Positions 11,985-21,779 of a DNA stretch of 64,000 nt are shown one piece after another (within the stretch, counting starts at the first letter, position 1; every line of letters starts with the position of its first letter). This DNA comes from Cryptomeria japonica (Eukaryota > Streptophyta > Pinopsida > Cupressales > Cupressaceae): contig NC_081408.1 of NCBI RefSeq assembly GCF_030272615.1, positions 763,798,173 to 763,862,172 of the forward strand. Direction: 5' to 3'. The notes under the pieces are model-generated. The model saw only the letters and a list, made by a program, of their open reading frames with translations. It had not been told where the DNA came from and ran no database searches. The position numbers and the translations under genes were made by a program.

Positions 11985-12802
11985 GGGGGTACTCACTAAT
12001 TTATATTTCTGCATACCAAACTTCTTCAACATTTCTTTCACATACTTAACTTGTCAGATAAAGATATCATCGTCTAGTTGGGCAACTTGAAGTCCAAGAA
12101 AGAAAGAAAACTCACCAATCACAGACATGTCAAACTCTTTATGCATCTCTTCTACAAATTTCTTACATACATAATAATCTCCACCAAAGATAATATCATC
12201 AACATATACAACAACTATCAAAAGCTTATCTTCCTTAACCTTAAAGTAAAGATTAATGTCTGCAGTACCTTTGTTGAAACTTTGTTGAAGTAATTACTTG
12301 TCCAACCTTGCATACCAAGCCCTAGGAGCTTGCTTGAGATCATATAGAGCCTTCTTGAGTCTACACACCATATTCGGATCCTCTAATAATTAAAACCCAT
12401 TAGGCTACTCTGTGTAGACTTCATTCTCTAACTCACCATTAAAGAAAATTGATTTGACATCCATTTGACAAACCTTAAATTTTTTATGAGATTCAAAGGC
12501 AATAAATATTTTGATTGCCTCTATCCTTTCCACCAGAGCAAATGCTTGTTCAAAATCAATCATTTCTACTTGTGAATAACCTTTACAAACCAATCTTACT
12601 TCATTCCTTGACAATTCTCTTTGACAATTCACCTTGTTTTAGAACACTCACTTTGTTCCTATGACAACATTATCTATAGTTCCAAGGACTAATTCCCATG
12701 TTTGATTCTTCTCAATATGATTCAACTCTTCTTCCATTGCTTTCAACCATCTTTGATCTTTGATAGCATCAACAAAGGTCTTGGGATCTACCTTTGAGAG
12801 AA
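11985..12802 (-). pseudogene. Copia reverse transcriptase core
   Basis: On the minus strand the open piece 12405-12632 contains VRLVCKGYSQ, DFEQAFALV, and QMDVKSIFFNGELENEVY, the N-terminal RT motifs. Further left the YVDDIIFGG catalytic box (around 12,175-12,200) and KKFGMQKYKLVS are readable with frameshifts. The upstream part near 12,650-12,790 corresponds to KAMEEELNHIEKN and TKW, the linker before RT. Both catalytic Asp codons of YVDD appear present, but the gene is broken. Confidence 0.8.
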
Positions 12803-12807
12803 GACAA

Positions 12808-13592
12808 TGTTGGCATTCTACACTCTAGTGAGAAATGATGGTGTTGTCATTGATGGCAACTTATCGACAACCTGTGGATACCTTTAGGCACCGGCACTGG
12901 CAGACATCAACACCGACAGACACTTCACCAACAACGACAACAATGTATACCGACATCCCAGCCGACATGAATAAAGGTTTGTTTATTGTATTTAATTGTA
13001 AATATCTTTTGTAAAGCCGACATGGCATATTGTAGTAGACTCATATATGTATGAAATCTTGTAAATCATTTTGTAATAATGATGGATGGACATATGATGG
13101 TAGAAGTGATGAGTGAATATTAAGGCAGATTTTGTATAAGGTTTATGGTTATAGTATGAGCTTAAATCGGTACTGAACCTGGCATAGCAGATGTTGAATT
13201 GTAGCAGTATATTATATTGGATTTTCATAATCCATTTTGTAAGTCAGTGAGACTTCCTTTTTGTGATTGAGCAGTGAGCTCTAGGTAGTTGGCCTTCCTG
13301 CATGTGCAAGCCCCTCTTGTAAGTAATATCCATTCATTGGCCAGTGAGTGAATAATGTGGGTCACAAATCCCACCGAGGTTTTTCCCACGCCGGGTTTCC
13401 TTGTTAAACATCTTGTGTTATGGTGTGTTTTCTATCTGTCTTTACTGTTCTTATTTACTGCATTAATTCTTGTTTATCGGTACACTGTCTTGGAACGCAA
13501 AATACTTAATAAGTTTAAAGAATTTGTTAACCAGTTAGATACTGATTTACCCCCCCCTCTTAGTATCTTTGGGACTATCATTAATCCTAATA
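12808..13592 (+). repeat. Solo LTR (copia-type) with TSD GACAA
   Basis: It starts TGTTGGCATTC, carries CATTGATGGCAAC, a GTGAGCTCTAGGTAGTTGGCC block, and ends with a C-run, CTCTTAGTATC and CCTAATA (the usual terminal CA has changed to TA). The TSD GACAA stands at 12803-12807 and 13593-13597. No internal sequence is left, so it arose by recombination between the two LTRs of an element of the same family as the LTR at 1,199-1,989. It splits the copia relic between RT and integrase. Confidence 0.9.
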
Positions 13593-13597
13593 GACAA

Positions 13598-14027
13598 AGG
13601 TTCAGTTGCTCACTTGCTTTTGCAAGTCTTCTCATAGTTTGTACACCTTGATTCTTATCACCAATAATATGATGTTTTTCATGGTTCTTTTGGCCATACT
13701 TTACTAGAGTTTTAGGGGCTTTCTCTCATTCCTTTTCCCTTGTTTCATTCTCTTCTTCTTCTTCTTCTTCTTCTTCTTCTTTAATGTAGGTAGGTTATTC
13801 TAATTTTCTTGTTCACTTAGACTTTAATCTTCATCTACCTTGGCATTTATGATTTCAACTATTCTATTCAATCTCTTGTTGTAGCATTTATAGAAATTTC
13901 TCCTTGTAGAGTAACCAAGGAAGATCCCTTCATCACTTCTTCAAACAAACTTTCCAAGATCTCCTTCATCCCTTCTGATGTAACATTTGTTGGCAATTTT
14001 TTTTTTGAAATACTTGATTGTTGTTGG
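13598..14027 (-). pseudogene. Copia integrase C-terminus and linker
   Basis: In one minus-strand frame, KCYIRRDEG, RSDEGIFLGY and CYNKRLNRIVEI can be read around 13,850-14,000; the two younger copia elements have KCYIRRDEY, GIFLGYSSKSKAY and FNKRL at the same place. The rest is the poorly conserved, Lys/Glu-rich linker between integrase and RT. The reading is cut by the start of gypsy LTR B at 14,028. Confidence 0.7.
13749..13782. repeat. (TTC)n microsatellite
   Basis: About eleven TTC/CTT triplets in a row, inside the linker of the copia relic, where the minus strand gives a Lys/Glu run (AAG/GAA). Probably expanded from a codon run. Confidence 0.9.
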
Positions 14028-15344
14028 TGTATATACAAAAAATTAGCTATGAACAATTAAATAAATATTTAATATTTATTTAATAATTATTCTTCTATTA
14101 AATAGTTAATTTGAAAAGTTTAATTCATTTAATTCATTTCATGTCCTTCTATTAATTAATTTAATTGAAACATTTTAATAATTAATTCATTATATCCTTT
14201 TCTTCTATTCAATTAATTAAATATCTAATATTTAATTATTCTTCTATCTTATATCCCATGTCTTATTAATTAAACAATTTCTTAATTATTTAATCCCTTT
14301 TACAACTCATCTTTCCATCTCCACTTCATCTCAACTTTGCCAACTCATCCATCATGTGGCTAAATTAATTCAAAAAAATTAAATTAAAATAAAATCATTT
14401 ATTACCCACTTATCTCCAACTTCCAAAATAAATGAAATATTGTGTACGTACACATATTTCATAACTTTTTTCTATATTCTCTCCAACATCCCCATATCTT
14501 AGGAGGACTTGAGTCCACTTGTCCTCTCATTCCTACATCTTCTCCAACTATTTTATATCCTCTCAAGTCTTCAACACAGTCAAGGTGAGATGAGTGACAC
14601 TTGTCTTCTTCTTCCCCCTTTCTCTCAACCTTCAACCTCTTGCTCATAGGCATCCAATTTGCAAGATTCAATCATGACTGTTGATCTCTACCACCTAAGC
14701 TCATGCACTAAAAAAATCTATAGAAAGAGATCTCCTAAGCCATTTTGAAACTAATAAGCTAATCATATAGTCATTCTAGGAGTTTTATCTTACATCCGTG
14801 AGTTTGAGTTTGAAGCAATTAGCAATTTTAGAATTCTTATCATAGCTTAATATCATGTTAGCTTAAATCATTTGCATATGCATATCATAGTATCAGTTAA
14901 CTATCAGTCCATTCTTCATATGCCATCTTCAAAGTTACCAGTGCTTGTCTGAGAGAAAATCATCTGCAACCAAGAACATTGGAGTTAGGACAAAATGAGG
15001 TGTAAATCATGGAAGGTATAATCTTGTTTATTTAATTTATTTCATGTTACTTCATTGGTTGAAGTTAAGTTTGAGTTTGAAGCAATTAGCAATTTTAGAA
15101 TTCTTATCATAGCTTAATATCATGTTAGCTTAAACCATTTGCATATGCATATCATAGTATCAGTTAACTATCAGTCCATTCTTCATATGCCATCTTGGAA
15201 GCTACCAATGCTTGTCTGAGAGCAAATCATCCGCAACCAAGAACAGTGGAGTTAGGACACAATGAGGTGTAAATCATGGAAGGTATAATCTTGTTTATTT
15301 TATTTATTTCGTGTTACTTCATTGGTTGAAGTTAAGTTTGAGTC
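14028..15344 (+). repeat. LTR B, left part of the interrupted 5' LTR
   Basis: Similar along its length to the LTR at 63,027-64,000: same TGTATA start, AATTAAATAAATATT block, GTGACACTTGTC region, and the ATCATAGTATCAGTTAAC block. The stretch from 14,801 is present twice in tandem here but only once at the 3' LTR. It ends where LTR A begins. Confidence 0.8.
14801..15344 (+). repeat. 267-bp tandem duplication inside LTR B
   Basis: Units 14,801-15,067 and 15,068-15,334 repeat AGTTTGAGTTTGAAGC ... GAAGTTAAGTTTGAG with few differences, and the first nine bases of a third unit follow before LTR A. The 3' LTR copy has no second unit as far as the window shows. Confidence 0.85.
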
Positions 15345-16358
15345 TGTATACACCTAAAAATAGTCTGAAGATAATTAATTAAATATGCAGTTATTTAATT
15401 ATCCCCCTTCCCATTTAATTGAATTCACATTGATTAATTTCCCTATTCATCTACTAGTAAATAAATCTACACGATTAATTTATATAGTTTATTTCATATC
15501 CCCTTTTGATTAATTAATTTCCTCCCCCCCTCATTTAAATTCATTCTTCTAATCTCATAATTAGTTAAAACAAATCAAATCATGATTTGTTGAGATTAAT
15601 TATCTTTTTCTAAATATTTGAATTTTTAAATTCAAATTGAGCACATGGCTCCTAACTTTTAACCACCTAACCTAACCACCCCATAACCTAATCCATTCTA
15701 TCTAATCTTAGGGTCTAACTAACCCTATCCTCTTGCATATCCTAACCTATTTTATCCTAACCTCTTATGGATTGGATATTCTCCCCTTGAGACACATGGC
15801 ACTTTTGCCACATGTCTCCTCCCTTGGACACTTGCCCTCTTATGAGCAAGGTTCCTTGACACTTGTCACCACAAAGATGACAAGTGTTCTTTCCTCCAAC
15901 CTCTTCTCCAACTTCCTCAATATTGACCCTTGATATCTTTAGATCAAATCTGGACCGTCGATTCCTGCCACCTCAGCATTGGCCTTGGAATTCCTATAAA
16001 TACCCCTTATTTTGGAGCAATAAGGATCCCTTGCATTCATATTTTTAGCATCATTACTATAGGAAATTTTATCTCAATCATCTAGCACAATTAGCATTTT
16101 ATATTAATCATGCATTTCATATCATTTACTTAATCATGAAGTAGCTACTCAACTCTTGAGTTGCCACTTTGGAGGTCATTGCTCCGCTGAGAGCCAACAA
16201 TTCTTCAACCTTCAAGGTCCTCAAGAATAGAGGAGGATGGGACATCTCAAAGAAGTATTTGGTTTGCATTTATTTATTTTTATTTTCTTTGTAATTTCAT
16301 TATGTTCTCTCATCTATGTGTATGCTTGCTTTCATTGAACCATATTTTTAGCATCACA
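15345..16358 (+). repeat. 5' LTR of element A
   Basis: It starts TGTATACACCT and ends TTTTTAGCATCACA, with the primer site five bases further on. It aligns over its whole length with 40,810-41,852 and 43,086-44,113. Confidence 0.9.
15859..16002 (+). promoter_or_regulatory. LTR A core promoter: inverted repeat and TATA box
   Basis: A TATAAATA box lies at 15,995-16,002 and recurs at 41,475 and 43,736. About 110 bp upstream is a perfect 10-bp inverted repeat, ACACTTGTCA (15,859-15,868) and TGACAAGTGT (15,878-15,887), around a 9-bp spacer. The arms are kept in the other two LTR A copies although the spacer differs, and CACATGGCACTTTTGCCACATG, another near-palindrome, lies before it. Transcription of the element would start shortly after the TATA box. 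Confidence 0.55.
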
Positions 16359-16363
16359 TTAAT

Positions 16364-16381
16364 TGGCGCCCACCATGGGCC
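16364..16381 (+). other. Primer binding site of element A
   Basis: TGGCGCCCACCATGGGCC follows the LTR end by five bases. The 5' part TGGCGCCC should pair with a tRNA 3' end (...GGGCGCCA). Element B has TGGCACCCACCGTGGGGC at the same place. The exact tRNA cannot be settled by eye. Confidence 0.75.
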
Positions 16382-16599
16382 TAGCCCCTTTGATCTTTAA
16401 CAAGTTTGCTTGCAGGAAATCTCATTAACAAGTTGATTATCTCTTTCAGTGCACACATTAGTTCTCTTGGGCTCTCGATTCATGTTCTTGGTCTCCAATG
16501 TAGCGTCTCGGCACCTCAAATGCCATTTATGGGAGATTTCTCAACTTTGTTTTTATGTTTTTCTTTACTATAGCATTTTCAATCTCTGAGTTAGCATTT

Positions 16600-16800
16600 T
16601 TGGTATGTCTTGCAACGTTCTTGGTCTTTCTGACAACGTTCTCGGTTAGTTTAGCAGCGTTCTTGGTCCATTTGGTAGCGTTCTCGGTCGATTAAGCAAC
16701 ATTCTTGGTGTTCAAAATAGCGTTTTGTGTTAATTGGATAGTGTTATTGGTCCATTTGATAGCGTTCTTGGTCGATTTGATAGCGTTTTCAGTTTTTCAT
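16600..16800 (+). repeat. Minisatellite-like array in leader A (GCGTTCTTGGT units)
   Basis: Degenerate units of about 20-22 bp, such as AGCGTTCTTGGTCCATTTG, AGCGTTCTCGGTCGATT and AGCGTTCTTGGTCGATTTG, repeat about eight times. Confidence 0.75.
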
Positions 16801-17077
16801 TGATTTTTCCAATGTTGTATTATGCATTTTTTATTTTTGCTTCTGGACTATCATTTTCCCGAAACTAAGTTGCAGTTTGTGGGTTTTGTAGGTACTTATT
16901 TCGTTGTGAAAGACCATTATAAACCATTTCATCGTCAAAGAATGCAATATAAACTACTAACTTTTTTTACAACCATGGGATTTTGCACTTGTTTTTGATA
17001 AATTAGGCACATAGACTAATTACAATGGAAATGAACAAACATGTCTTATGTGTTTTTAATGATAGGCAAGTATGCTC

Positions 17078-17094
17078 TCACCTTTCTTAGGTGA
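17078..17094 (+). promoter_or_regulatory. Conserved leader hairpin
   Basis: TCACCT (17,078-17,083) and AGGTGA (17,089-17,094) form a six-pair stem with a 5-nt loop. Element B has TCACC (45,065-45,069) and GGTGA (45,077-45,081) at the same place with a different loop, followed in both by TCAGAAA. Stem kept and loop changed suggests an RNA structure, perhaps for packaging or translation; the role is inference. Confidence 0.45.
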
Positions 17095-17904
17095 TCAGAA
17101 AGCTAGACTCATCTTCTATTTTCAATAGTGCATATCTTTAGTGGGCTTGCCCTCCCGAGGAGCCTATAAGGCCAAAGCCATTAAGGTCGGTGAGAGGGGA
17201 ATGACCCAAGTGGGAATGACTAACGCCAAGTACTCCAACCCACTATAAAATAAACCTGATTTGATGAAAACTAAGTCAATGACAATGCTTGAGAATAGCT
17301 CTTCTCTGTATCTTTAGGTATATCAAACCTTGGTTTTCAAGGCTAGGAGACCTCTCAATTGAGTTTATACCCCGACATGTCGAACGAATCCCTTACTAGT
17401 TCCAATCAAAATTAGAAGCTACCCGATTTACCTCCGAACATTATTAAATTCTTATTGCATGGAGGGGGAAGAATCTCTCCTTAAGATACTCATCATATGT
17501 CCCTCTTGAGCGTATGTGCGAACTCCCCTTTTGGGACCTTATTGCCAGGCTCATAATGGGTCTCCACTAGCTCTCGCAAAGGCAACAACATGGGCGTCCT
17601 TTAGGGGCCCAGGGGTGATAAGGTTGTGTGAGCTGACAGGGTACCAAGTGTGGGCTAAGAACTAATAATGAAGCCAATCTCCTTAGGATAGACTGAATGA
17701 TGTGTTTTCAATTGTTCAAAACCTGTGAAAACTTGGGCTTTCTTTAAAGCTTCTTGAACATACACTTTATGTGTCCTTTGGGATAAAAATACAATCTAAA
17801 TTCTGTGTTTTTAAGTCAGGTCAAGATATCATCCATTGAAATACAACAAAAATTTGCAAACTCAAACTTCAAATTATTAAATTTACAAGTTTCACAACAG
17901 ATTA

Positions 17905-18330
17905 GCTGTCACAGTCCAAACAGTAGCTTTCACGGTCCAAACAATAGCTCTCTCGGTCCAAACAGTAGCTCTCTTGGTCCAAAAAATAGTTCTCACGGTC
18001 CAAATAGTAGCTCTCTCAGTCCAAACAATAGCTCTCATGGTCCAAACATCAACTCTCTTGGTATGAATGTTATCTTTCTCATATTTTAACATTAACTCTC
18101 CAAGGTTGAGCTTGCTAGGTATAAACATCAATTTTCTCAGTCTACACATCAACTCTTGGAGTCAAAACAACCATTGTCTAAGTTCCAACATCATTATTTT
18201 AAACAACTGAGCTCTTGGTCTAAACAACAACTCTCTTGGTCTAAACGTCATCTCTCTTGGTCTAAACAACAACTCTCTTGGTCTAAATGTTAGCTCTCTT
18301 GGTCTAAACAACAACTCTTTTGGGTTGAAT
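17905..18330 (+). repeat. Minisatellite-like array in leader A (AGCTCTCTTGGTCCAAAC units)
   Basis: About twenty units of 20-21 bp, such as AGCTCTCTCGGTCCAAACA, AGCTCTCATGGTCCAAACA and ACTCTCTTGGTCTAAACA. The accidental ORFs on both strands (SSLGPNNSSHGPN, FRPRELLFRPREL) only mirror the repeat. Confidence 0.85.
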
Positions 18331-18534
18331 GTCAAATTGCTCATGTTTCAACACTAGATCCCCCAATTTGCACTTTCTAGGTCTAAACATTAGTCATTTG
18401 AGTTTGAAAATAAAAAAACTTGGGTCAAAATAACAATCTTCTAAGTTCAAACAACAAATTTGTTGAGTCTAAATATCACTATTTTTAACTTTTGAGTCGC
18501 TGAATTGCAGAATAGCATTTTTGGTCTGTTCCTC

Positions 18535-18655
18535 ACTGCTTCTGGTCTATCCCTTAGTGTTTTCTAGTCAGTTTGTCAGCATTTTTGGTTAGTATAGTAG
18601 CATTTCTGGTTAGTATAGCAGCGTTTCTGGTCAGTATAGTAGCGTTTCTGGTAAA
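18535..18655 (+). repeat. Minisatellite-like array in leader A (AGCGTTTCTGGT units)
   Basis: Units AGCATTTTTGGTTAGTATAGT, AGCATTTCTGGTTAGTATAGC, AGCGTTTCTGGTCAGTATAGT follow each other three to four times. The core resembles the array at 16,600, so both may share an origin. Confidence 0.7.
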
Positions 18656-19165
18656 CTGCACCAAAATCAAAAAACAAAAACAACCCATTTCTCAAACTAT
18701 CAAACATAGAGATTAGGTCATCTTCTTGAGTCACTCAGTCAGGTTATCTTCTGTTAAAACTGATTCAAAGCTAGACACACTAAGTTTCTAAAGTATTCAT
18801 CTCCAACAAGTTCAAGATCTAACATCTCAAAGTGCAACATCACATCCTTTATCATGAAACTACAATGCTTGATCAAATTAACCTTGTTCTCTATCATAGG
18901 ATATATCATTCCTATCAAACTTGTTCATATCACAAATCACAAAATTTGCACTCCAAATTAAGATCGAAAAACTTGCAAACTCGCAAATACTTGAATGACC
19001 ATTTCATGTCTTATCAATCTATCATATTTAGTTCAACAATTGATCACTTATTGAGACACATTATAGAAAATTTAAACCTCGCAAAATATTCAGAACACAT
19101 GTATGCCCGTTTTAACCAGAGCTCAAAGATGAAAGATCAAAGAAATAGAAATAGAAACACTTGAA

Positions 19166-21057
19166 ATGGCTGAAAATGAAATACAAGAAGAAGAGATAAC
19201 TGATCAACACATCAGAGAAATCAAACAAGATCCTAAATTTGATAAATTCATGGAGAAAATATTGGAGGGTGAAAAAGAAAAATACTTCCTATCGTTAGAA
19301 AAATTTGGTGCTAAACTTCCTCAAGATTTTGACGTAAACCATTTAAGACAAAGGGGAGGATCACATGACACTTACAATGACAATGAGAAAAATGAAGAAA
19401 TTTTCAATCATAGGGAGGATGAAACAAGAATTCCTGATGATACAAGAACTCATGAGGACACACAAAAACTAATGATGACACAAGAAGAAATCGTGATGAC
19501 ACAAGAACCCATGAGGACACACGAAGAACTAATGATTACACAAGAAGGAATTGTGAGGACACAAGAACTCATGAGGACACACAAAGAAGTAATGATGACA
19601 CAATAAGGGATCATGATGATACAAGAAGGATTTGTGATGATACAAGAAGAGATCATGATCACACAAGAACTCATGATGATACAAGGAGAAATACTGTTGA
19701 TGATCCTCTCTTAGCTCTCATGCAACAGATACAAACTCTTCAAACACAAATTCAAGATATACAAAGGGGAACTACTATTAAGAGGTATTCGCTTCAATAA
19801 ATTTGTCCTTATCCATTTGACAGAAGTCTCAACATGATACCTTTTCCTTCAAATTGTGAAACTCCTAGATATGATAAATATAATGGAAGAACTGATCCCC
19901 AAGATCATATAAGATAAGTTTGCATGATGAGCATGGAATTCACACATGAAGACACATACTTAATGAGGTTATTTCCAAAGAGCTTAAGTGGACAAGCTAT
20001 GGAATGGTTCTTGAAACTTCCACCAGGAATGAAATCATTTGTAGAATTGGTGGACAAGTTTGTTCAACAATATGTGTACAACATACAACATGAGATCACA
20101 ATGTTAGACTTGTGTAACACCAAGCAAAAAAAGTGGAGAACCTTTCATGACATTTCTAGGTGGAGACGATTAGCTGCACGATATCCTCATACGGTGCCAG
20201 AATATGAAAAGATGGACATATTCATTGACAATCTAAATGAACAAATGAGTTATAGCCTAAAAATGCAATGTCATCAAAGTTTCAAAAATATGATTGATAA
20301 TGGAATCAAGATGGAGGAAGCCATGATAAAGAAAGGAGAGTTGAAGATATACAAAGAAGGAGTTAATCCTCCTTCCAACAACACTACTAATAATAACAAC
20401 AATGATAAGCCCAAGTTCTGGAACAAAAATCAAAACATTGTCAATGATGGGATAGTGGATAATAATAATGTGAAACCAAAGCAACCGATTTTCAATTTAT
20501 CAAATCACACAACAGTGGTTCAACAAGATAACAATAAACAAAAATCATCTTTCAATAATTTCTTTCGTAGGAAATTTACCAACATTGGTGAACCACTTGG
20601 GTCAGCATTAAAGACACTTCTTGCAAACAAGTTGATTACCTTGCCAGAAGCAAGAAACTTTGAACCCAAGGTAAAACCTACTTGGTGGAACAACAACCAT
20701 TATTGTGATTTTCATCTAAATGAAGGACACCAAATAAATGATTGTCAACGGTTAAAACATGTCATCCAAGATTTGATTGACAATTGCGTCATACTGTGTA
20801 TGGGCATAAGACAAACAAATCACACACAACTTTCAAAACTCCACTTCCTAACTATGAGAAGGGTGAATCATCAACAACACAAAATGGCAAGGGTAAAACA
20901 CAAGTGAACTATGCTCATACTTATGATAACGTGGTTGATGTGATTGTGGTCAAAGATAAACAACAACAAGAACCCACCCCTGTTATCACAAGAAGCAAAA
21001 CCAAAGTTACTTTGTCGGGTCCTATAACTAACACATCATCCACTTCAAAATAATATA
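19166..21057 (+). pseudogene. gag: Element A gag (capsid and nucleocapsid)
   Basis: The ATG at 19166 starts MAENEIQEEEITD; after a repeat-filled segment, a stop at 19,604 and a frameshift, the gag core is open at 19924-20907: LPPGMKSFVELVDKFVQQY, the plant retrotransposon gag domain, then an Asn-rich linker. Near 20,690-20,780 follows WWNNNHYCDFHLNEGHQINDCQ, a Tat-type zinc-binding motif of C-H-H-C kind rather than the classical knuckle. A frameshift near 20,790 moves the C-terminus to another frame (TPLPNYEKGE, PVITRSKTK) up to 21,053. Element B has the same order at 46,448-48,300. Gag would form the particle and bind genomic RNA. Confidence 0.85.
19430..19690 (+). repeat. Tandem repeat inside gag A
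   Basis: Units built on ATGATGACACAAGAA and ATGAGGACACACGAA, about 15-30 bp, repeat more than ten times and encode MTQE/MRTHEE steps. Element B has only a trace here (ETRGDKTRKDHDDTRRE), so the array expanded in A. Confidence 0.8.
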
Positions 21058-21653
21058 GTCTAGTGGATCAACTACATAAAACTCCCGTGCAAATATCAAT
21101 TTTAGAACTTTTAAAACTTTCACCCGCACATAAAGAAATTTTAGAAAGAGTGCTAGTAGATACGATGGTATCCAAAGATCTTGATGTAGATAAATTCTAA
21201 AATATGGTGGGATACCTCACAATGCCTCATTGATTATCATTCACAGAAGAAGATGACATGTCTTTACAACATCCCCATAATGCTCCATTGCATATTGAAG
21301 TCCTTATTCATAAAACATGCATTAGATGTGTCCTAATAGATGGAGGAGCTGGCTTGAATATTTTCTCATTGAGTCTTGTTTGTGCTTTAGGTTATTCTGA
21401 AGATGTAGTTGATCCCCATAAAAATATCACAATCAAAGCATATGATGAAGAAGAACGTTCCTCCAAAGGAATTGTGGTATTGCCCATCAGAGTAGGACCC
21501 CTGCAAAAAGATACATTATGCCAAGTTCTAGACTTGGATTTATCATACAACATACTTTTGGGAAGACCATGGATTCATGACATACAAGATATTCCCTCAA
21601 CTTATCACCAGTGCCTGAAGTTTCCATACAATGGGCAGAAAGTCACAATTTAA
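21058..21653 (+). pseudogene. Element A aspartic protease
   Basis: Open at 21258-21653, with stops just upstream. The catalytic motif reads LIDGGAGLNI, a variant of the usual D-S/T-G-A with Gly for Ser, followed by the second typical block LSYNILLGRPWIHD. Element B has the same LIDGGAGLNI, so the Gly is a family trait and not decay. The protease would cut the Gag-Pol polyprotein. Confidence 0.85.
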
Positions 21654-21779
21654 GGAGACTCAAATCCATTCTAATATTTGATGGAGCATTTGTTAGTATT
21701 GGGACATTATCTGAGGAAACATAGGACAAAGATGTGCTATAATGACTATATAAGGATGAAGAAGTTCAACAAAAAATCA

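Larger units (their letters stand above)
7261..14027 (-). mobile_element. Old Ty1/copia element, 3' half only, split by three insertions
   Basis: Read on the minus strand from right to left, the pieces give integrase C-terminus, RT, RNase H, polypurine tract and 3' LTR, in the correct copia order (integrase before RT). The pieces are separated by a solo LTR, a 2.4-kb element and a TRIM, each with a perfect 5-bp TSD, and the copia reading resumes in register on the far side of each. The right end stops inside integrase where the gypsy LTR B begins at 14,028, so gag, protease, most of integrase and the 5' LTR are missing from this window. All coding parts contain stops. Confidence 0.8.
16382..19165 (+). 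other. Untranslated leader of element A
   Basis: A 2.8-kb stretch without a convincing gene between primer site and gag. It holds three arrays of short degenerate repeats (separate entries) and a block at about 17,040-17,690 that is conserved with the leader of element B (45,050-45,670), for example AAGTATGCTCTCACC and GGTGAGAGGGGAATGACCCAAGTGG. A 110-codon ORF at 18,832-19,164 has no counterpart in B and is probably not a gene. Confidence 0.7.

Noticed and set aside
17905-18330. Regular short repeats that resemble a CRISPR array
   Set aside because: The units are contiguous and degenerate without unique spacers, and the DNA is plant retrotransposon leader.
17805-18344. ORFs with repeated GPNSSSLGPN or FRPRELLFRPREL
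   Set aside because: They mirror the 20-21 bp DNA repeat on each strand and have no start context or conservation.
18832-19164. 110-codon ORF directly before gag of element A
   Set aside because: No counterpart in element B and a composition typical of the leader; probably chance.
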